Below are positions 1-8,004 of a stretch of 9,866 nucleotides of DNA, one piece after another (within the stretch, counting starts at the first letter, position 1; each line of letters starts with the position of its first letter). The translations under genes were made by a program, and so were the position numbers. The notes under the pieces are model-generated. The model was given only the letters and a program-made list of their open reading frames with translations. It searched no databases and was not told where the DNA came from. Origin of the DNA: Clostridia bacterium (GTDB taxonomy: Bacteria > Bacillota_A > Clostridia > Lachnospirales > Lachnospiraceae); assembly GCA_012515365.1 (NCBI GenBank), contig JAAYYM010000497.1:1-9866 (forward strand), in the 5' to 3' direction.

Positions 1-894
1 CTGCTGAGTCAGGATCAGGACGTTCGTGAATATGCGGTCAGCTATACTAGGAATGTATCCGTTGTTTTAGATGATCAAACGATTAAAAATATAAAGCTGG
101 AAGAGGGCGATCAGTCCAAATTTCCGATTTCCTATGTGGAAGGAACGTTTCCACAAAAAGAGAATGAAATTGCGCTTTCTTATCTAAATGCAAAAGAACT
201 TGGAAAAAAAATAGGTTCACAGGTTTTGATTAAAGAGGAAAATACGGAATATGCGATGACCGTAACAGGTATCTATTCAGATATTACGAACGGAGGACTT
301 ACCGCAAAGACAGTATCGCAGGAGACATTGAGGGGCAATGAGATACTATGGTCAGTAATTTGTGTTGATTTTCACCCGGGCTTAGATCCCGAGAAAAAGG
401 TAAAGGAATATCAGACACTATGCCCGGATGTGAAAGTAGCCGCCATCGAACAGTATATCCGGCAGACATTAGGAAGCAGCATTCTGGCAATCAGGAAAAC
501 GTCACTGCTATCGACCGTATTGGGACTTTTTCTTGCAGCACTTGTCGTATCATTATTTATGAGGATGATCATAGTAAAAGACAGATACAGTATTGTAGTA
601 CTAAAGGGAATTGGATTTACAAACCGGGAGATACAGCTACAGTATATGACCAGAGCTGTTCTGATCTTAGTGATCAGTATACTGACAGGAACTTTTTTTT
701 CAAATACATTGGGAGAGAAAATATTTGGCATTTTTCTTGAAACAATGGGTGCCTCTAAACTGGTGTTTGTTGCAAACCCGTGGATTTCATATGTCTGCTA
801 TCCCCTGTTACTGCTACTGACTGTATTATTTGCAACGCTTGGAAGTACATATGCAGTCAGACAGATGAGTATAGCAGATCATATGAATGAATAA
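1..894 (+). CDS. FtsX/MacB-like ABC transporter permease, C-terminal part (5' end outside window)
   Basis: The reading frame is open from base 1 to the TAA at 892-894, so this is the last 297 residues of a longer protein whose start lies outside the window. The first 165 residues or so are soluble and resemble the extracytoplasmic part of MacB/FtsX permeases. Three hydrophobic segments follow, at about residues 168-191, 217-238 and 258-285. The stretch RYSIVVLKGIGFTNREI after the first segment is the typical cytoplasmic loop of the FtsX domain, which contacts the ATPase. With the adjacent ATPase gene it should form a MacB/LolCDE-type transporter, which uses ATP to drive export or mechanical work on a substrate outside the membrane. 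The substrate (peptide, antibiotic, lipid) cannot be told from sequence. The permease precedes the ATPase, whereas the ATPase often comes first in such pairs. The domain call is firm; the substrate is unknown. Confidence 0.85.
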   Translation: MLSQDQDVREYAVSYTRNVSVVLDDQTIKNIKLEEGDQSKFPISYVEGTFPQKENEIALSYLNAKELGKKIGSQVLIKEENTEYAMTVTGIYSDITNGGLTAKTVSQETLRGNEILWSVICVDFHPGLDPEKKVKEYQTLCPDVKVAAIEQYIRQTLGSSILAIRKTSLLSTVLGLFLAALVVSLFMRMIIVKDRYSIVVLKGIGFTNREIQLQYMTRAVLILVISILTGTFFSNTLGEKIFGIFLETMGASKLVFVANPWISYVCYPLLLLLTVLFATLGSTYAVRQMSIADHMNE

Positions 895-933
895 AATTAC
901 TGATATTATACATATTAAGAAGGGAACATATAT

Positions 934-1680
934 ATGGAAATCATAAAGACAGAACATTTATATAAGAGTTATACAGACCAGGGTGAAAAGAATGATGTAT
1001 TAAAGAATATCAATCTATCCATTGAGAAGGGAGAATTCGTAGCAGTTATGGGTCCTTCCGGATCCGGAAAGACAACGCTTTTATTTTGTATGAGTGGAAT
1101 GGATCGTGCTGATCAAGGATCGATACTGTTTGAAAATTATAATCTGTCAGAGTGTAGTGAAGATGAACTGGCCAAGTTAAGAAGCAGCAAAATGGGTTAT
1201 ATTTTTCAACAGCCTAGTTTATTGAAAAATCTGAATATATTAGACAATATCATTCTATTATCTGTTCGTGCAAAAAAGAAAAGAAAGCAGGACATACTGG
1301 ATCAGGCGGAAAATTTGATGAGAAAGACAGGAATCTTAGAGCTTAAGGATCGGGATATTACAAAGGTTTCCGGAGGACAGCTTCAAAGAGCGGGAATTTG
1401 TCGAGCACTAATGAATGAGCCATCTATTCTTTTCTGCGATGAACCAACAGGTGCATTGAATTCGAAAGCATCAGATGAAATCATTGACTTGATTTCTGAG
1501 ATTCATAAAGAAGGAACGACCATATTATTGGTCACACATGACCGAAAGGTTGCTGCCAGAGCGGATAGAGTTTTGTTTATGAAGGATGGAGAAATTCATT
1601 CAGAGATTAATCTGTCAGCAAAAATATCGAAGGAACGGATACAGATTGTGACCGAAAAAATGGAAGAACTTGAAATATAA
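934..1680 (+). CDS. ABC transporter ATP-binding protein, MacB/LolD family
   Basis: This 248-residue nucleotide-binding subunit is of the usual length for the LolD/MacB/FtsE group. The motifs appear in order: Walker A GPSGSGKT at 40-47, Q-loop Gln at 92, signature VSGGQ at 145-149, Walker B ILFCDE at 165-170 followed by the PTGALNS D-loop, and the switch His at 202 (VTHD). The signature has Val where LSGGQ is the textbook form, a common variant. The start is chosen at ATG 934, with AAGGG at 920-924 nine bases upstream. It follows the FtsX-like permease gene by 39 bases with no terminator between them, so the two are probably cotranscribed and form one transporter. ATP binding dimerises two copies at the cytoplasmic face and moves the permease. 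The substrate is not identifiable. Confidence 0.93.
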   Translation: MEIIKTEHLYKSYTDQGEKNDVLKNINLSIEKGEFVAVMGPSGSGKTTLLFCMSGMDRADQGSILFENYNLSECSEDELAKLRSSKMGYIFQQPSLLKNLNILDNIILLSVRAKKKRKQDILDQAENLMRKTGILELKDRDITKVSGGQLQRAGICRALMNEPSILFCDEPTGALNSKASDEIIDLISEIHKEGTTILLVTHDRKVAARADRVLFMKDGEIHSEINLSAKISKERIQIVTEKMEELEI

Positions 1681-1737
1681 AGAGAGAAAACACCGGATTA
1701 TCTATGAAAAGTTTAGAAATCCTTCATAAAGTACTTA

Positions 1738-1766
1738 TTGATTTATCTACTAACTAACCATATAAT
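1738..1766 (+). promoter_or_regulatory. sigma-A type promoter for ftsH
   Basis: A perfect -10 box TATAAT lies at 1761-1766, with a -35 box TTGATT (four of six matches to TTGACA) at 1738-1743 and exactly 17 bases between them. Transcription would start near 1773, about 28 bases before the ftsH ATG. This makes ftsH independent of the ABC transporter genes. I see no clear intrinsic terminator between the ATPase stop at 1680 and this promoter, so some read-through into ftsH is possible. Confidence 0.75.
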
Positions 1767-1800
1767 GTAATATCATAAGATAAATGGATGGAGTGTAAAA

Positions 1801-3705
1801 ATGGATATTAATTCAGGTGATAAATCAAACAATAACCAAAACGGTAATCCAGATCAGCCGAAAAACAAACAGACGTTGATGATTTTTCTGATTGCCGCTT
1901 TGATTACAATTGTTTTCTGGGTACTAATCAATACAATGATAAGCGGAGCACAGAATCAGGAGATCTCATACGACAAATTTCTGCAGATGGTAGAGGCAGG
2001 AGAGGTAAAAAATGTTTTAATTGATTCTGACCGCATTACGATTGAGACTAAAAATCAGAAAAATCCTATGTTGCCGGTGACATATTATACAGGACTTGTG
2101 GATGATAGTAGTCTTTCTGAAAAACTGATGAAGGCAGGGATTACTTTTTCACAGAAAATACCGGATTCGTCAGGTACAATAGCTTATTTTATACTGACTA
2201 CGATTCTTCCGATCGTATTGATCTGGATCGCTTTAAGCTTTTTGATGAAAAAGATGTCACGTGGCGGTGGCGTCATGGGTGTAGGAAAAAGTAACGCAAA
2301 GATTTATGTAGAAAAAGAAACCGGTGTTACGTTTCAGGATGTTGCAGGACAAGATGAAGCAAAAGAATCGCTGCAGGAGGTTGTTGATTTCCTTCACAAT
2401 CCCGGGAAATATGTAAAGATCGGAGCAAAACTACCAAAAGGAGCGCTGCTTGTCGGACCTCCCGGAACAGGTAAGACGTTGCTTGCAAAAGCAGTTGCAG
2501 GTGAAGCAAAGGTACCGTTCTTTTCACTGGCAGGTTCAGATTTTATAGAAATGTATGTAGGTGTAGGAGCTTCACGTGTCAGAGACTTATTTAAAGAAGC
2601 ACAGAAAAATGCACCTTGTATCATCTTCATTGATGAAATTGATGCAATTGGAAAGAGTAGAGACAGCAGATATGGTGGCAATGATGAACGAGAGCAGACG
2701 CTAAACCAGTTGTTATCTGAGATGGACGGATTCGATACCTCGAAGGGATTATTGATTCTGGCAGCTACGAACAGACCTGAGATACTGGATAAAGCATTGC
2801 TTCGACCGGGTCGTTTTGATCGAAGAATTATCGTTGATAAACCCGATTTAAAAGGAAGAAGAGAAACACTTAGAGTACATTCAAAGGATGTGCTGATGGA
2901 TGATACCGTTGACATGAATGAGATCGCACTTGCCACTGCCGGAGCAGTAGGCTCTGATCTGGCAAATATGGTAAATGAAGCAGCGATCAATGCAGTCAAG
3001 AATGGAAGAGAGACCGTAAATCAGAAGGATTTATTAGAAGCAATAGAAGTGGTCATGATGGGTAAAGAGAAAAAAGATCACATTATGAGTGCAGAGGAGC
3101 GCAAAATTGTTTCTTACCATGAAATTGGTCATGCATTAGCAAGCGCACTACAAAAGAATACGGATCCGATCCAGAAAATCACCATCGTACCGAGAACGAT
3201 GGGAGCTTTGGGATATGCATGGTATGTACCCGATGAAGAAAAGCATCTTCGCAGTAAAAAAGAATTGGAAGAGCGTATCATCACTGCGCTAGCAGGACGT
3301 GCATCAGAGGAAATCAATTTTGATTCTGTTACAACCGGAGCTTCTAATGACATTGAACAGGCTACAGGAATTGCAAGATCTATGATCACGCAGTATGGAA
3401 TGTCTGACAAGTTCGGACTTGTTAAGCTGGAATCTGTAGAAGATAAATATTTATCAGGTAATCTCGTCAGAGACTGCTCTGATACAACTGCAGCGAAGAT
3501 TGATGAAGAAGTGATGGCATTGATCTCGAGATCCTATGAGGAAGCAAAACGTTTATTAAAGGAAAATCAGGATTTAATGAAAGAGCTTGCTGAGTATTTA
3601 TTAGAGCGTGAAAGTATCACAGGTAAAGAGTTTATGAAGATTTTCCGCAAGGCAAAAGGAATTCCGGAACCGGCGGAGGATGAAAGCGAATCCATGGAAG
3701 AGTAA
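1801..3705 (+). CDS. ftsH: ATP-dependent zinc metalloprotease FtsH
   Basis: This is a 634-residue membrane-bound AAA+ protease, full length for the family. It forms hexamers that extract and degrade misfolded or regulatory membrane and cytosolic proteins. Domains in order: a polar N-tail, TM1 about 26-47, an extracytoplasmic FtsH_ext segment, TM2 about 127-150, then the AAA module. The AAA module has Walker A GPPGTGKT at 219-226, a pore loop MYVGVG near 251-256, Walker B IIFIDE at 274-279 and a second region of homology with Arg338 and Arg341. The protease domain has the zinc site HEIGH at 440-444 and a candidate third ligand Asp517 in TTGASNDIEQAT. The usual forms are HEAGH and a Phe in the pore loop (FVG), so Ile442 and Tyr252 are mild departures; all catalytic residues are kept. 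GGAG at 1790-1793, seven bases before the ATG, supports the start. It has its own promoter and looks monocistronic. It could be a second FtsH paralogue rather than the sole housekeeping copy. Confidence 0.97.
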   Translation: MDINSGDKSNNNQNGNPDQPKNKQTLMIFLIAALITIVFWVLINTMISGAQNQEISYDKFLQMVEAGEVKNVLIDSDRITIETKNQKNPMLPVTYYTGLVDDSSLSEKLMKAGITFSQKIPDSSGTIAYFILTTILPIVLIWIALSFLMKKMSRGGGVMGVGKSNAKIYVEKETGVTFQDVAGQDEAKESLQEVVDFLHNPGKYVKIGAKLPKGALLVGPPGTGKTLLAKAVAGEAKVPFFSLAGSDFIEMYVGVGASRVRDLFKEAQKNAPCIIFIDEIDAIGKSRDSRYGGNDEREQTLNQLLSEMDGFDTSKGLLILAATNRPEILDKALLRPGRFDRRIIVDKPDLKGRRETLRVHSKDVLMDDTVDMNEIALATAGAVGSDLANMVNEAAINAVKNGRETVNQKDLLEAIEVVMMGKEKKDHIMSAEERKIVSYHEIGHALASALQKNTDPIQKITIVPRTMGALGYAWYVPDEEKHLRSKKELEERIITALAGRASEEINFDSVTTGASNDIEQATGIARSMITQYGMSDKFGLVKLESVEDKYLSGNLVRDCSDTTAAKIDEEVMALISRSYEEAKRLLKENQDLMKELAEYLLERESITGKEFMKIFRKAKGIPEPAEDESESMEE

Positions 3706-3713
3706 GGAAACAC

Positions 3714-3742
3714 TTCCTAATCGAAAGAAAATAAGTTATAAT
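3714..3742 (+). promoter_or_regulatory. candidate promoter of the sensory operon
   Basis: A perfect TATAAT -10 box is at 3737-3742, in the gap after ftsH. At 17-base spacing the -35 region is TTCCTA (3714-3719), matching the consensus in only three of six positions, so the promoter is either weak or activator-dependent. The predicted start of transcription is about 3748-3751, at the foot of the hairpin at 3747-3790. Confidence 0.5.
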
Positions 3743-3746
3743 ATAA

Positions 3747-3790
3747 AAGGGCATGAATGCCTCACGTATCAGTGAGATATTCATGCCCTT
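3747..3790 (+). other. long imperfect hairpin at the predicted 5' end of the sensory operon mRNA
   Basis: AAGGGCATGAAT (3747-3758) is the exact reverse complement of 3779-3790. Inside it, CTCAC (3761-3765) pairs with GTGAG (3772-3776) around the loop GTATCA, with a 2x2 internal bulge (GC against AT). No T-run follows on the + strand, so it is a poor + strand terminator. Read on the - strand it is followed by a T-rich stretch and would look like a terminator, but no - strand gene is seen. Because the TATAAT at 3737-3742 lies just upstream, the RNA would begin almost at the first paired base. This suggests a 5' stabilising or regulatory hairpin. A weak ftsH terminator is the alternative. Confidence 0.65.
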
Positions 3791-3801
3791 GATTAGCTCA
3801 C

Positions 3802-3808
3802 GGAAAGG
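3802..3808 (+). promoter_or_regulatory. ribosome binding site deciding the start of the sensor gene
   Basis: The purine-rich GGAAAGG lies seven bases before ATG 3816 but only one base before the in-frame ATG 3810. It therefore favours 3816. The further in-frame ATG at 3753 lies inside the hairpin stem and has no ribosome binding site. Confidence 0.7.
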
Positions 3809-3815
3809 TATGTTC

Positions 3816-4925
3816 ATGGAGAAGAAAAAAAATAAGCTGTTGTCTAAAAAAGAAAGATTCCTGACTATATTTTTGATTAGTCTGACAGTGATCATGCTGA
3901 TTGCAACAGTTTTTAGTCTTGCATATTTCAGAAAGCTGATTACAGATAATCAGGATTTTGCGGAGGAGTCCTATACAGAGTACGAGAGACAGTATGTTTT
4001 GATTACAAAAGATGCTGATGATACGCTTTGGGATTCCGTATATGAAGAAATGAAAGCAGCCGGTGAATTATCAGGGGCTTATGTAGAGCGTCTGGGAAGA
4101 AATCTTTCTGTGGATTATTCTAAGAGTGATCTGATGGAGATTGCAATTGATTCACATGTTGATGGGATTATACTGGAGGCAGACGAAAGTGATGAAACGA
4201 CAAAACTGATTTACCGTGCGAATTCAGAAGGAATTCCTGTTGTGACGCTTGTAAGTGATTGTATCGGATCAACCAGAAAGAGCTTCGTCGGAATCAGTAA
4301 TTATAATCTGGGAAGTGAATATGGTAATCTGATAAAAAGAGCAGCTAAAGAAACCAGAAAACGACTTGAAAGTGCACCTCAAGAAGGAGATAAATCGCCT
4401 GTTACACCGATTCGTGTCTTGATATTAATGGATAAAAAATCGACAGATACTTCACAGAATATCATTTATTCAGCCATTCAGGAAACCCTTGAAAAGGAAG
4501 GTATGGATGAAACACAGATAACCATTCAAACGGTCGGAATCAGCAGTGATGGCGCCTTTAGTTCAGAAGAATCTATCAGAGACATTTTTCAGAATGAAGA
4601 ATATCAGCCGGATATCATTGTCTGCCTCAATGAATTAAATACAACCAGTGTGTACCAGACGATCGTTGACCAGAATAAGGTCGGCCAGATCACAATTATT
4701 GGGTATTATGATTCAGATACAATTTTACGTGCAGTTGAGAGAAATGTCATTTATGCTACCATCACCATCAACACCAATCAAATGGGCAGATACTGTGTAG
4801 AGGCGTTAGATGAATATCTGGATACTGGTTATGTAAGTGAGTATTTTTCGGTTGATTTTACATTAATAGATGCAAATAATATTAAGGATTATCTGAAAAA
4901 TGGAGAAGATAATGAAGAAAAGTAG
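3816..4925 (+). CDS. membrane-anchored periplasmic-binding-protein-like sugar sensor (XylFII-like)
   Basis: This 369-residue protein has a basic N-terminus (MEKKKNKLLSKKER), one membrane segment at about 15-38 with no lipobox Cys, and an outside domain from about 58 to 355. The domain has the alternating strand-helix pattern of RbsB/LacI-type binding proteins, seen in stretches such as YVLITKDADDTLWDSVYEEM, VDGIILEADES and IPVVTLVSDC. A binding protein fixed to the membrane by an uncleaved helix and encoded just before a LytS-type kinase is the architecture of XylFII, which binds xylose and controls LytS in Clostridium beijerinckii. The role here is therefore inferred to be ligand sensing and signalling to the kinase, not transport. 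The ligand is not predictable: identity to the XylF family is low by eye, and the other two binding proteins in the window look much more like true XylF or ChvE. The start was moved from an upstream ATG (3753) on ribosome-binding-site evidence. The last 14 bases overlap the kinase gene. Confidence 0.82.
   Translation: MEKKKNKLLSKKERFLTIFLISLTVIMLIATVFSLAYFRKLITDNQDFAEESYTEYERQYVLITKDADDTLWDSVYEEMKAAGELSGAYVERLGRNLSVDYSKSDLMEIAIDSHVDGIILEADESDETTKLIYRANSEGIPVVTLVSDCIGSTRKSFVGISNYNLGSEYGNLIKRAAKETRKRLESAPQEGDKSPVTPIRVLILMDKKSTDTSQNIIYSAIQETLEKEGMDETQITIQTVGISSDGAFSSEESIRDIFQNEEYQPDIIVCLNELNTTSVYQTIVDQNKVGQITIIGYYDSDTILRAVERNVIYATITINTNQMGRYCVEALDEYLDTGYVSEYFSVDFTLIDANNIKDYLKNGEDNEEK
4902..4905 (+). 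promoter_or_regulatory. ribosome binding site for the kinase gene, inside the sensor gene
   Basis: GGAG sits six bases before ATG 4912, inside the final codons of the sensor gene. It supports 4912 over the in-frame ATG 4900, which has only an AAGGA 11 bases upstream. Translation of the sensor and the kinase is probably coupled. Confidence 0.7.
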
Positions 4926-6399
4926 GAAATGGAAAGGTTTACAGCATATTGCAATACAAACAAAATTGATCTTTCTTTTTATATTTACTTCACTTTTTAT
5001 TTTTGGTGTAAATTTATATGTGTATGTAAATCTCAATCAGATGATAGGAAAGATCGATGGTATCTATGCAAGTAATGTAAGTCTGAATGATATGGCGGAT
5101 ACTTTAAATAATGTACAGACTAGTCTTACGGAATATTTAAAAACCAAGAGTACAGACTCTCTCGAGCTTTACTATAAAAGCTTCCAAACCTATACAACAC
5201 AGCTTTCTGAGCTTAATGTGATCACAACAAATAATGATATGAAACTGATGGAAAAGAGTATTCGAAATATGTCAGATACCTATCTTAAAATTACCAATGA
5301 AACATTACAGGCAAAGCGAGGAAGAAATGTAGATAAATACATCAGTGGACATGAAAAAGCAGAGCAGCTGTTTTCCTATATCAGCACATATATTTATAGT
5401 TTGAATAACGAACAATTCAAAAGCAATTCTACAAATTATGAAACCCTGCTTGCTTCTCTTAAGTATTCGGAGATCCTTTGTATGTCCATTCTGGTAGTTG
5501 TGGCAATGGCAAATACGTTATTGATTATTTTGGTGACTCGTTCGATCACAAATCCATTAAAGGATTTATCAAAACGTGCGGATGAGATCGCGCAGGGGCA
5601 TTTGGATGGAGAGCTGCTCGAAATCAAATCAGAGGATGAGGTAGGTGTCGTAACAAAGGCCTTTAATCAGATGCTGTTAAGTATCAGAGAGTATATTGAG
5701 CAGATCAGACAGAGGATCGAGATGGAAAGTGCCATGAAAGAAAAAGAGTTAATGATGTCTGCCCATTTAAAGGATGCTCAGCTTAAATACCTGCAGGCAC
5801 AGATCAATCCTCATTTCCTGTTTAACACATTAAACGCAGGTGCTCAGCTGGCTATGATGGAGGGCGCAGATAAGACCAATCGATATGTACAAAATATGGC
5901 TGATTTCTTTCGCTATAACGTAAAGAAAAATAATGAGAATGTAAGTATTGCAGAAGAGATTGAATTAGTAGATAGTTATATTTATATCCTAAATGTACGA
6001 TTTTCCGGAGAAATACATTTTCAAAAGAATATTGATGATACCTTACTTTCTTATCATATACCGAGTATGATTTTGCAGCCGATCGTAGAGAATAGTGTGA
6101 ACTATGGAATTAGAAATATTGAGTGGGAGGGTTTGATTGTTCTTTCTTTATATAAAGACCAAGATATGATCTGCATCAGTATTAAAGATAATGGAATCGG
6201 CATTCAAGAGGATAGGATCAAACAAATAATGGCGCAGGAAATTGAACCATCGGATCTTTCAAAGGATTCAAACGGAATCGGACTGACCAATGTTATCTCA
6301 AGGCTGAAATTATTTTTTGGCAGAGAGGATGTATTTTTCATCAACAGTGAGGGTGAAAATAAGGGAACTGAAGTTATCATCAGAATTCCTGCAGAATAG
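4912..6399 (+). CDS. sensor histidine kinase, LytS/YesM type (HAMP, His_kinase, HATPase_c)
   Basis: A 495-residue membrane kinase. TM1 is about 19-41, an extracytoplasmic helical region of roughly 145 residues follows, and TM2 is about 187-208. HAMP is about 210-262 (SITNPLKDLSKRADEIAQG, then DEVGVVTKAFNQM). A coiled linker leads to the His_kinase box, with phosphoacceptor His301 in INPHFLFNTLN. The ATPase domain has the N-box Glu393-Asn394 (LQPIVENSVNYG), DNGIGI at 426-431 and SNGIGLTN at 453-460. PHFLFN is diagnostic of the LytS/YesM class. The outer region has no recognisable ligand fold, consistent with its reading a partner binding protein rather than binding sugar itself. The 14-base overlap with the upstream sensor gene argues that the two proteins are made together and form a complex. 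Its phosphotransfer partner should be the response regulator 14 bases downstream. It was started at 4912 (MKKSRKWKG); a start at 4900 would add four residues. Confidence 0.93.
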   Translation: MKKSRKWKGLQHIAIQTKLIFLFIFTSLFIFGVNLYVYVNLNQMIGKIDGIYASNVSLNDMADTLNNVQTSLTEYLKTKSTDSLELYYKSFQTYTTQLSELNVITTNNDMKLMEKSIRNMSDTYLKITNETLQAKRGRNVDKYISGHEKAEQLFSYISTYIYSLNNEQFKSNSTNYETLLASLKYSEILCMSILVVVAMANTLLIILVTRSITNPLKDLSKRADEIAQGHLDGELLEIKSEDEVGVVTKAFNQMLLSIREYIEQIRQRIEMESAMKEKELMMSAHLKDAQLKYLQAQINPHFLFNTLNAGAQLAMMEGADKTNRYVQNMADFFRYNVKKNNENVSIAEEIELVDSYIYILNVRFSGEIHFQKNIDDTLLSYHIPSMILQPIVENSVNYGIRNIEWEGLIVLSLYKDQDMICISIKDNGIGIQEDRIKQIMAQEIEPSDLSKDSNGIGLTNVISRLKLFFGREDVFFINSEGENKGTEVIIRIPAE

Positions 6400-6413
6400 A
6401 TAGGAGTGTAAAC

Positions 6414-8000
6414 ATGTATAAAATAATGCTTGCTGATGACGAAGGAATTGTAATAGAATCATTGAAATTCATTATCGAAAAACATTTTCACGGACAATTT
6501 CAGATTGAATGTGCAAAAACAGGTAGAAATGTCATTGAACTTGCCGAGAATTTCCGACCGGATATCGCCATTATGGATATTCAGATGCCGGGAATTAACG
6601 GAATTGATGCAATGAAGGAAATCAGAAAGGCAAATTCTGCCACAATTTTTGTTGTCTTATCAGCCTATGACAAATTCGATTATGCGATAGAAGCAATTAA
6701 TCTTGGCGTTTTGGAATACCTAAACAAACCAGTGGAGCAGGGCAGGATCGTAGAAGTCATTCAGCGTGCCATTAATATCATAGATGGAGAACGAAATAAG
6801 AGAAGCTATGAACTATTGGTAAAAGAAAAACTGGAAACGGTTGTTCCACTAATAGAGAACAATATGATTTATACCATTCTATTTCAGGAAAACTATGAAG
6901 AGGAAATTGATAACTTCAAAAATCTGCTTGGGATTGAAGAAAATTATGGTTTTATGATCGTGTTGGAGTGTGGAGAATCACTAGAAGGAAATCATCTGAC
7001 AAATGTAGTCGGTGTCGGTGTTAAGACACAGTCTTATTATAAAGAATTAAGGGAAATCGTAAAAGAATTTTTTGTTTGTGTGATTGGATCAATGATGGCA
7101 AACAGAGTCATTGTTTATGTGCCACATAAAAATTCTCTGGATTATAACGAAAGAATCGAAATCATAGAAAAATCCAGACGAATGATCAAGAAGCTTGGAG
7201 AACACATTGATGTTAAATTCAGAGCCGGAATCGGCTCCATTCAGAAGCTGTATGACTGTATGGAATCCTATAAAGAAGCGCAGCGTTCTTTGCGTAATTC
7301 AAATGGTTCTGTAGCGCATGTGAAGGATCTGCCTGTAACAGTAAGCTATGAGGCGGACTATCCGATCGAAACAGAGAAAGAAATTTTCGAAATGACTGAA
7401 AAAGGAAACGAAAATGCGGCAGTGATGGCTGCTAATCATTTCTTTGACTGGATGGTTGAGACGTATTCCGATCATGTGACGGATATCAAATTAAAGGTAC
7501 TTGAGTTTGTTTTGTGGGCAGAACATCTGGCATATGAAGAAGGTGGTATGACCTATCATTTCTTATCCAGACAGGATTATCTTCCATCTATTTTGGAGAT
7601 GCAGGTGCTTGATGAAGTAAAATCATGGTTCATTTCTAAAATCGCTCTTGCATGCAAGAATGTTGTACAGAATAAAGAAAAACAATTTACTTCTTCTGTC
7701 GAAAAAGCAAAAGCATATATTATGGAGCGCTATAATAAAGATATTTCGCTGGATGATGTTTCACGCGAGGTGGATATCAGTCCTTATTATTTCAGCAAAC
7801 TGTTTAAGGAGGAGGTTGGCGTAAACTTTATCGAGTATTTGACTAATATCCGTATTGATCAAGCCAAGAAACTATTGTTAGGAACGAATCTTTCGATGAA
7901 AGAGATTTGTGCTGAAATAGGTTATTCGGATCCAAATTATTTTAGCCGTATCTTTAAAAAGAATGTAGGAGTGACACCAACCGAATTCAAGGAGAGGTGA
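6414..8000 (+). CDS. response regulator, YesN type (REC + AraC-family DNA-binding domain)
   Basis: A 528-residue transcription factor. The receiver domain (about 1-120) has the acidic pair Asp8-Asp9, phosphoacceptor Asp55 (AIMDIQMPG), Ser83 and Lys105 (LNKP), all the residues needed for phosphorylation. The middle third (about 125-420) is typical of YesN proteins. It includes a stretch near 246-300 (RMIKKLGEHIDVKFRAGIGS, then YKEAQRSL) resembling the degenerate GGDEF-like fold found in this group, with no GGDEF motif. Residues 429-528 carry both AraC helix-turn-helix units, SLDDVSREVDISPYYFSKLF and SMKEICAEIGYSDPNYFSRIF, ending VTPTEFKER. GGAG at 6403-6406 supports the ATG. The gene lies 14 bases after the kinase gene. 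Its most likely target is the chvE-type promoter near 9098-9165, possibly along with its own operon. Targets are inferred from gene order. Confidence 0.94.
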   Translation: MYKIMLADDEGIVIESLKFIIEKHFHGQFQIECAKTGRNVIELAENFRPDIAIMDIQMPGINGIDAMKEIRKANSATIFVVLSAYDKFDYAIEAINLGVLEYLNKPVEQGRIVEVIQRAINIIDGERNKRSYELLVKEKLETVVPLIENNMIYTILFQENYEEEIDNFKNLLGIEENYGFMIVLECGESLEGNHLTNVVGVGVKTQSYYKELREIVKEFFVCVIGSMMANRVIVYVPHKNSLDYNERIEIIEKSRRMIKKLGEHIDVKFRAGIGSIQKLYDCMESYKEAQRSLRNSNGSVAHVKDLPVTVSYEADYPIETEKEIFEMTEKGNENAAVMAANHFFDWMVETYSDHVTDIKLKVLEFVLWAEHLAYEEGGMTYHFLSRQDYLPSILEMQVLDEVKSWFISKIALACKNVVQNKEKQFTSSVEKAKAYIMERYNKDISLDDVSREVDISPYYFSKLFKEEVGVNFIEYLTNIRIDQAKKLLLGTNLSMKEICAEIGYSDPNYFSRIFKKNVGVTPTEFKER

Positions 8001-8004
8001 AAAG

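Noticed and set aside
420..740. Second + strand frame inside the permease gene
   Set aside because: It sits within the permease frame, which encodes the expected FtsX membrane segments. The alternative product has no recognisable features or ribosome binding site.
1704..1757. 17-residue open frame (MKSLEILHKVLIDLSTN) upstream of ftsH
   Set aside because: There is no ribosome binding site before it, and its end overlaps the -35 box of the ftsH promoter. It lies before the predicted ftsH transcription start.
2394..2999. Long open frame on the - strand across ftsH
   Set aside because: It lies wholly inside the AAA domain of ftsH, is Ser/Pro/Ala rich with no recognisable domain, and is a shadow of the codon pattern. 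The shorter - strand frames at 3129-3410 and 3632-3895 were rejected for the same reason.
3705..3718. Small inverted repeat AGGAA-ACAC-TTCCT at the end of ftsH as a terminator
   Set aside because: The stem is only 5 bp with no T-run after it; this is too weak to call.
3753..3815. In-frame ATG at 3753 that would give the sensor protein 21 extra residues
   Set aside because: The ATG lies inside the hairpin stem within a few bases of the predicted transcription start and has no ribosome binding site. GGAAAGG at 3802-3808 fits ATG 3816, which also gives a normal basic N-terminus before the membrane helix.
4900..4911. Earlier in-frame start for the kinase at 4900
   Set aside because: Ribosome-binding-site spacing is better for 4912 (GGAG six bases away) than for 4900 (AAGGA 11 bases away). 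The difference is only four residues and not certain.
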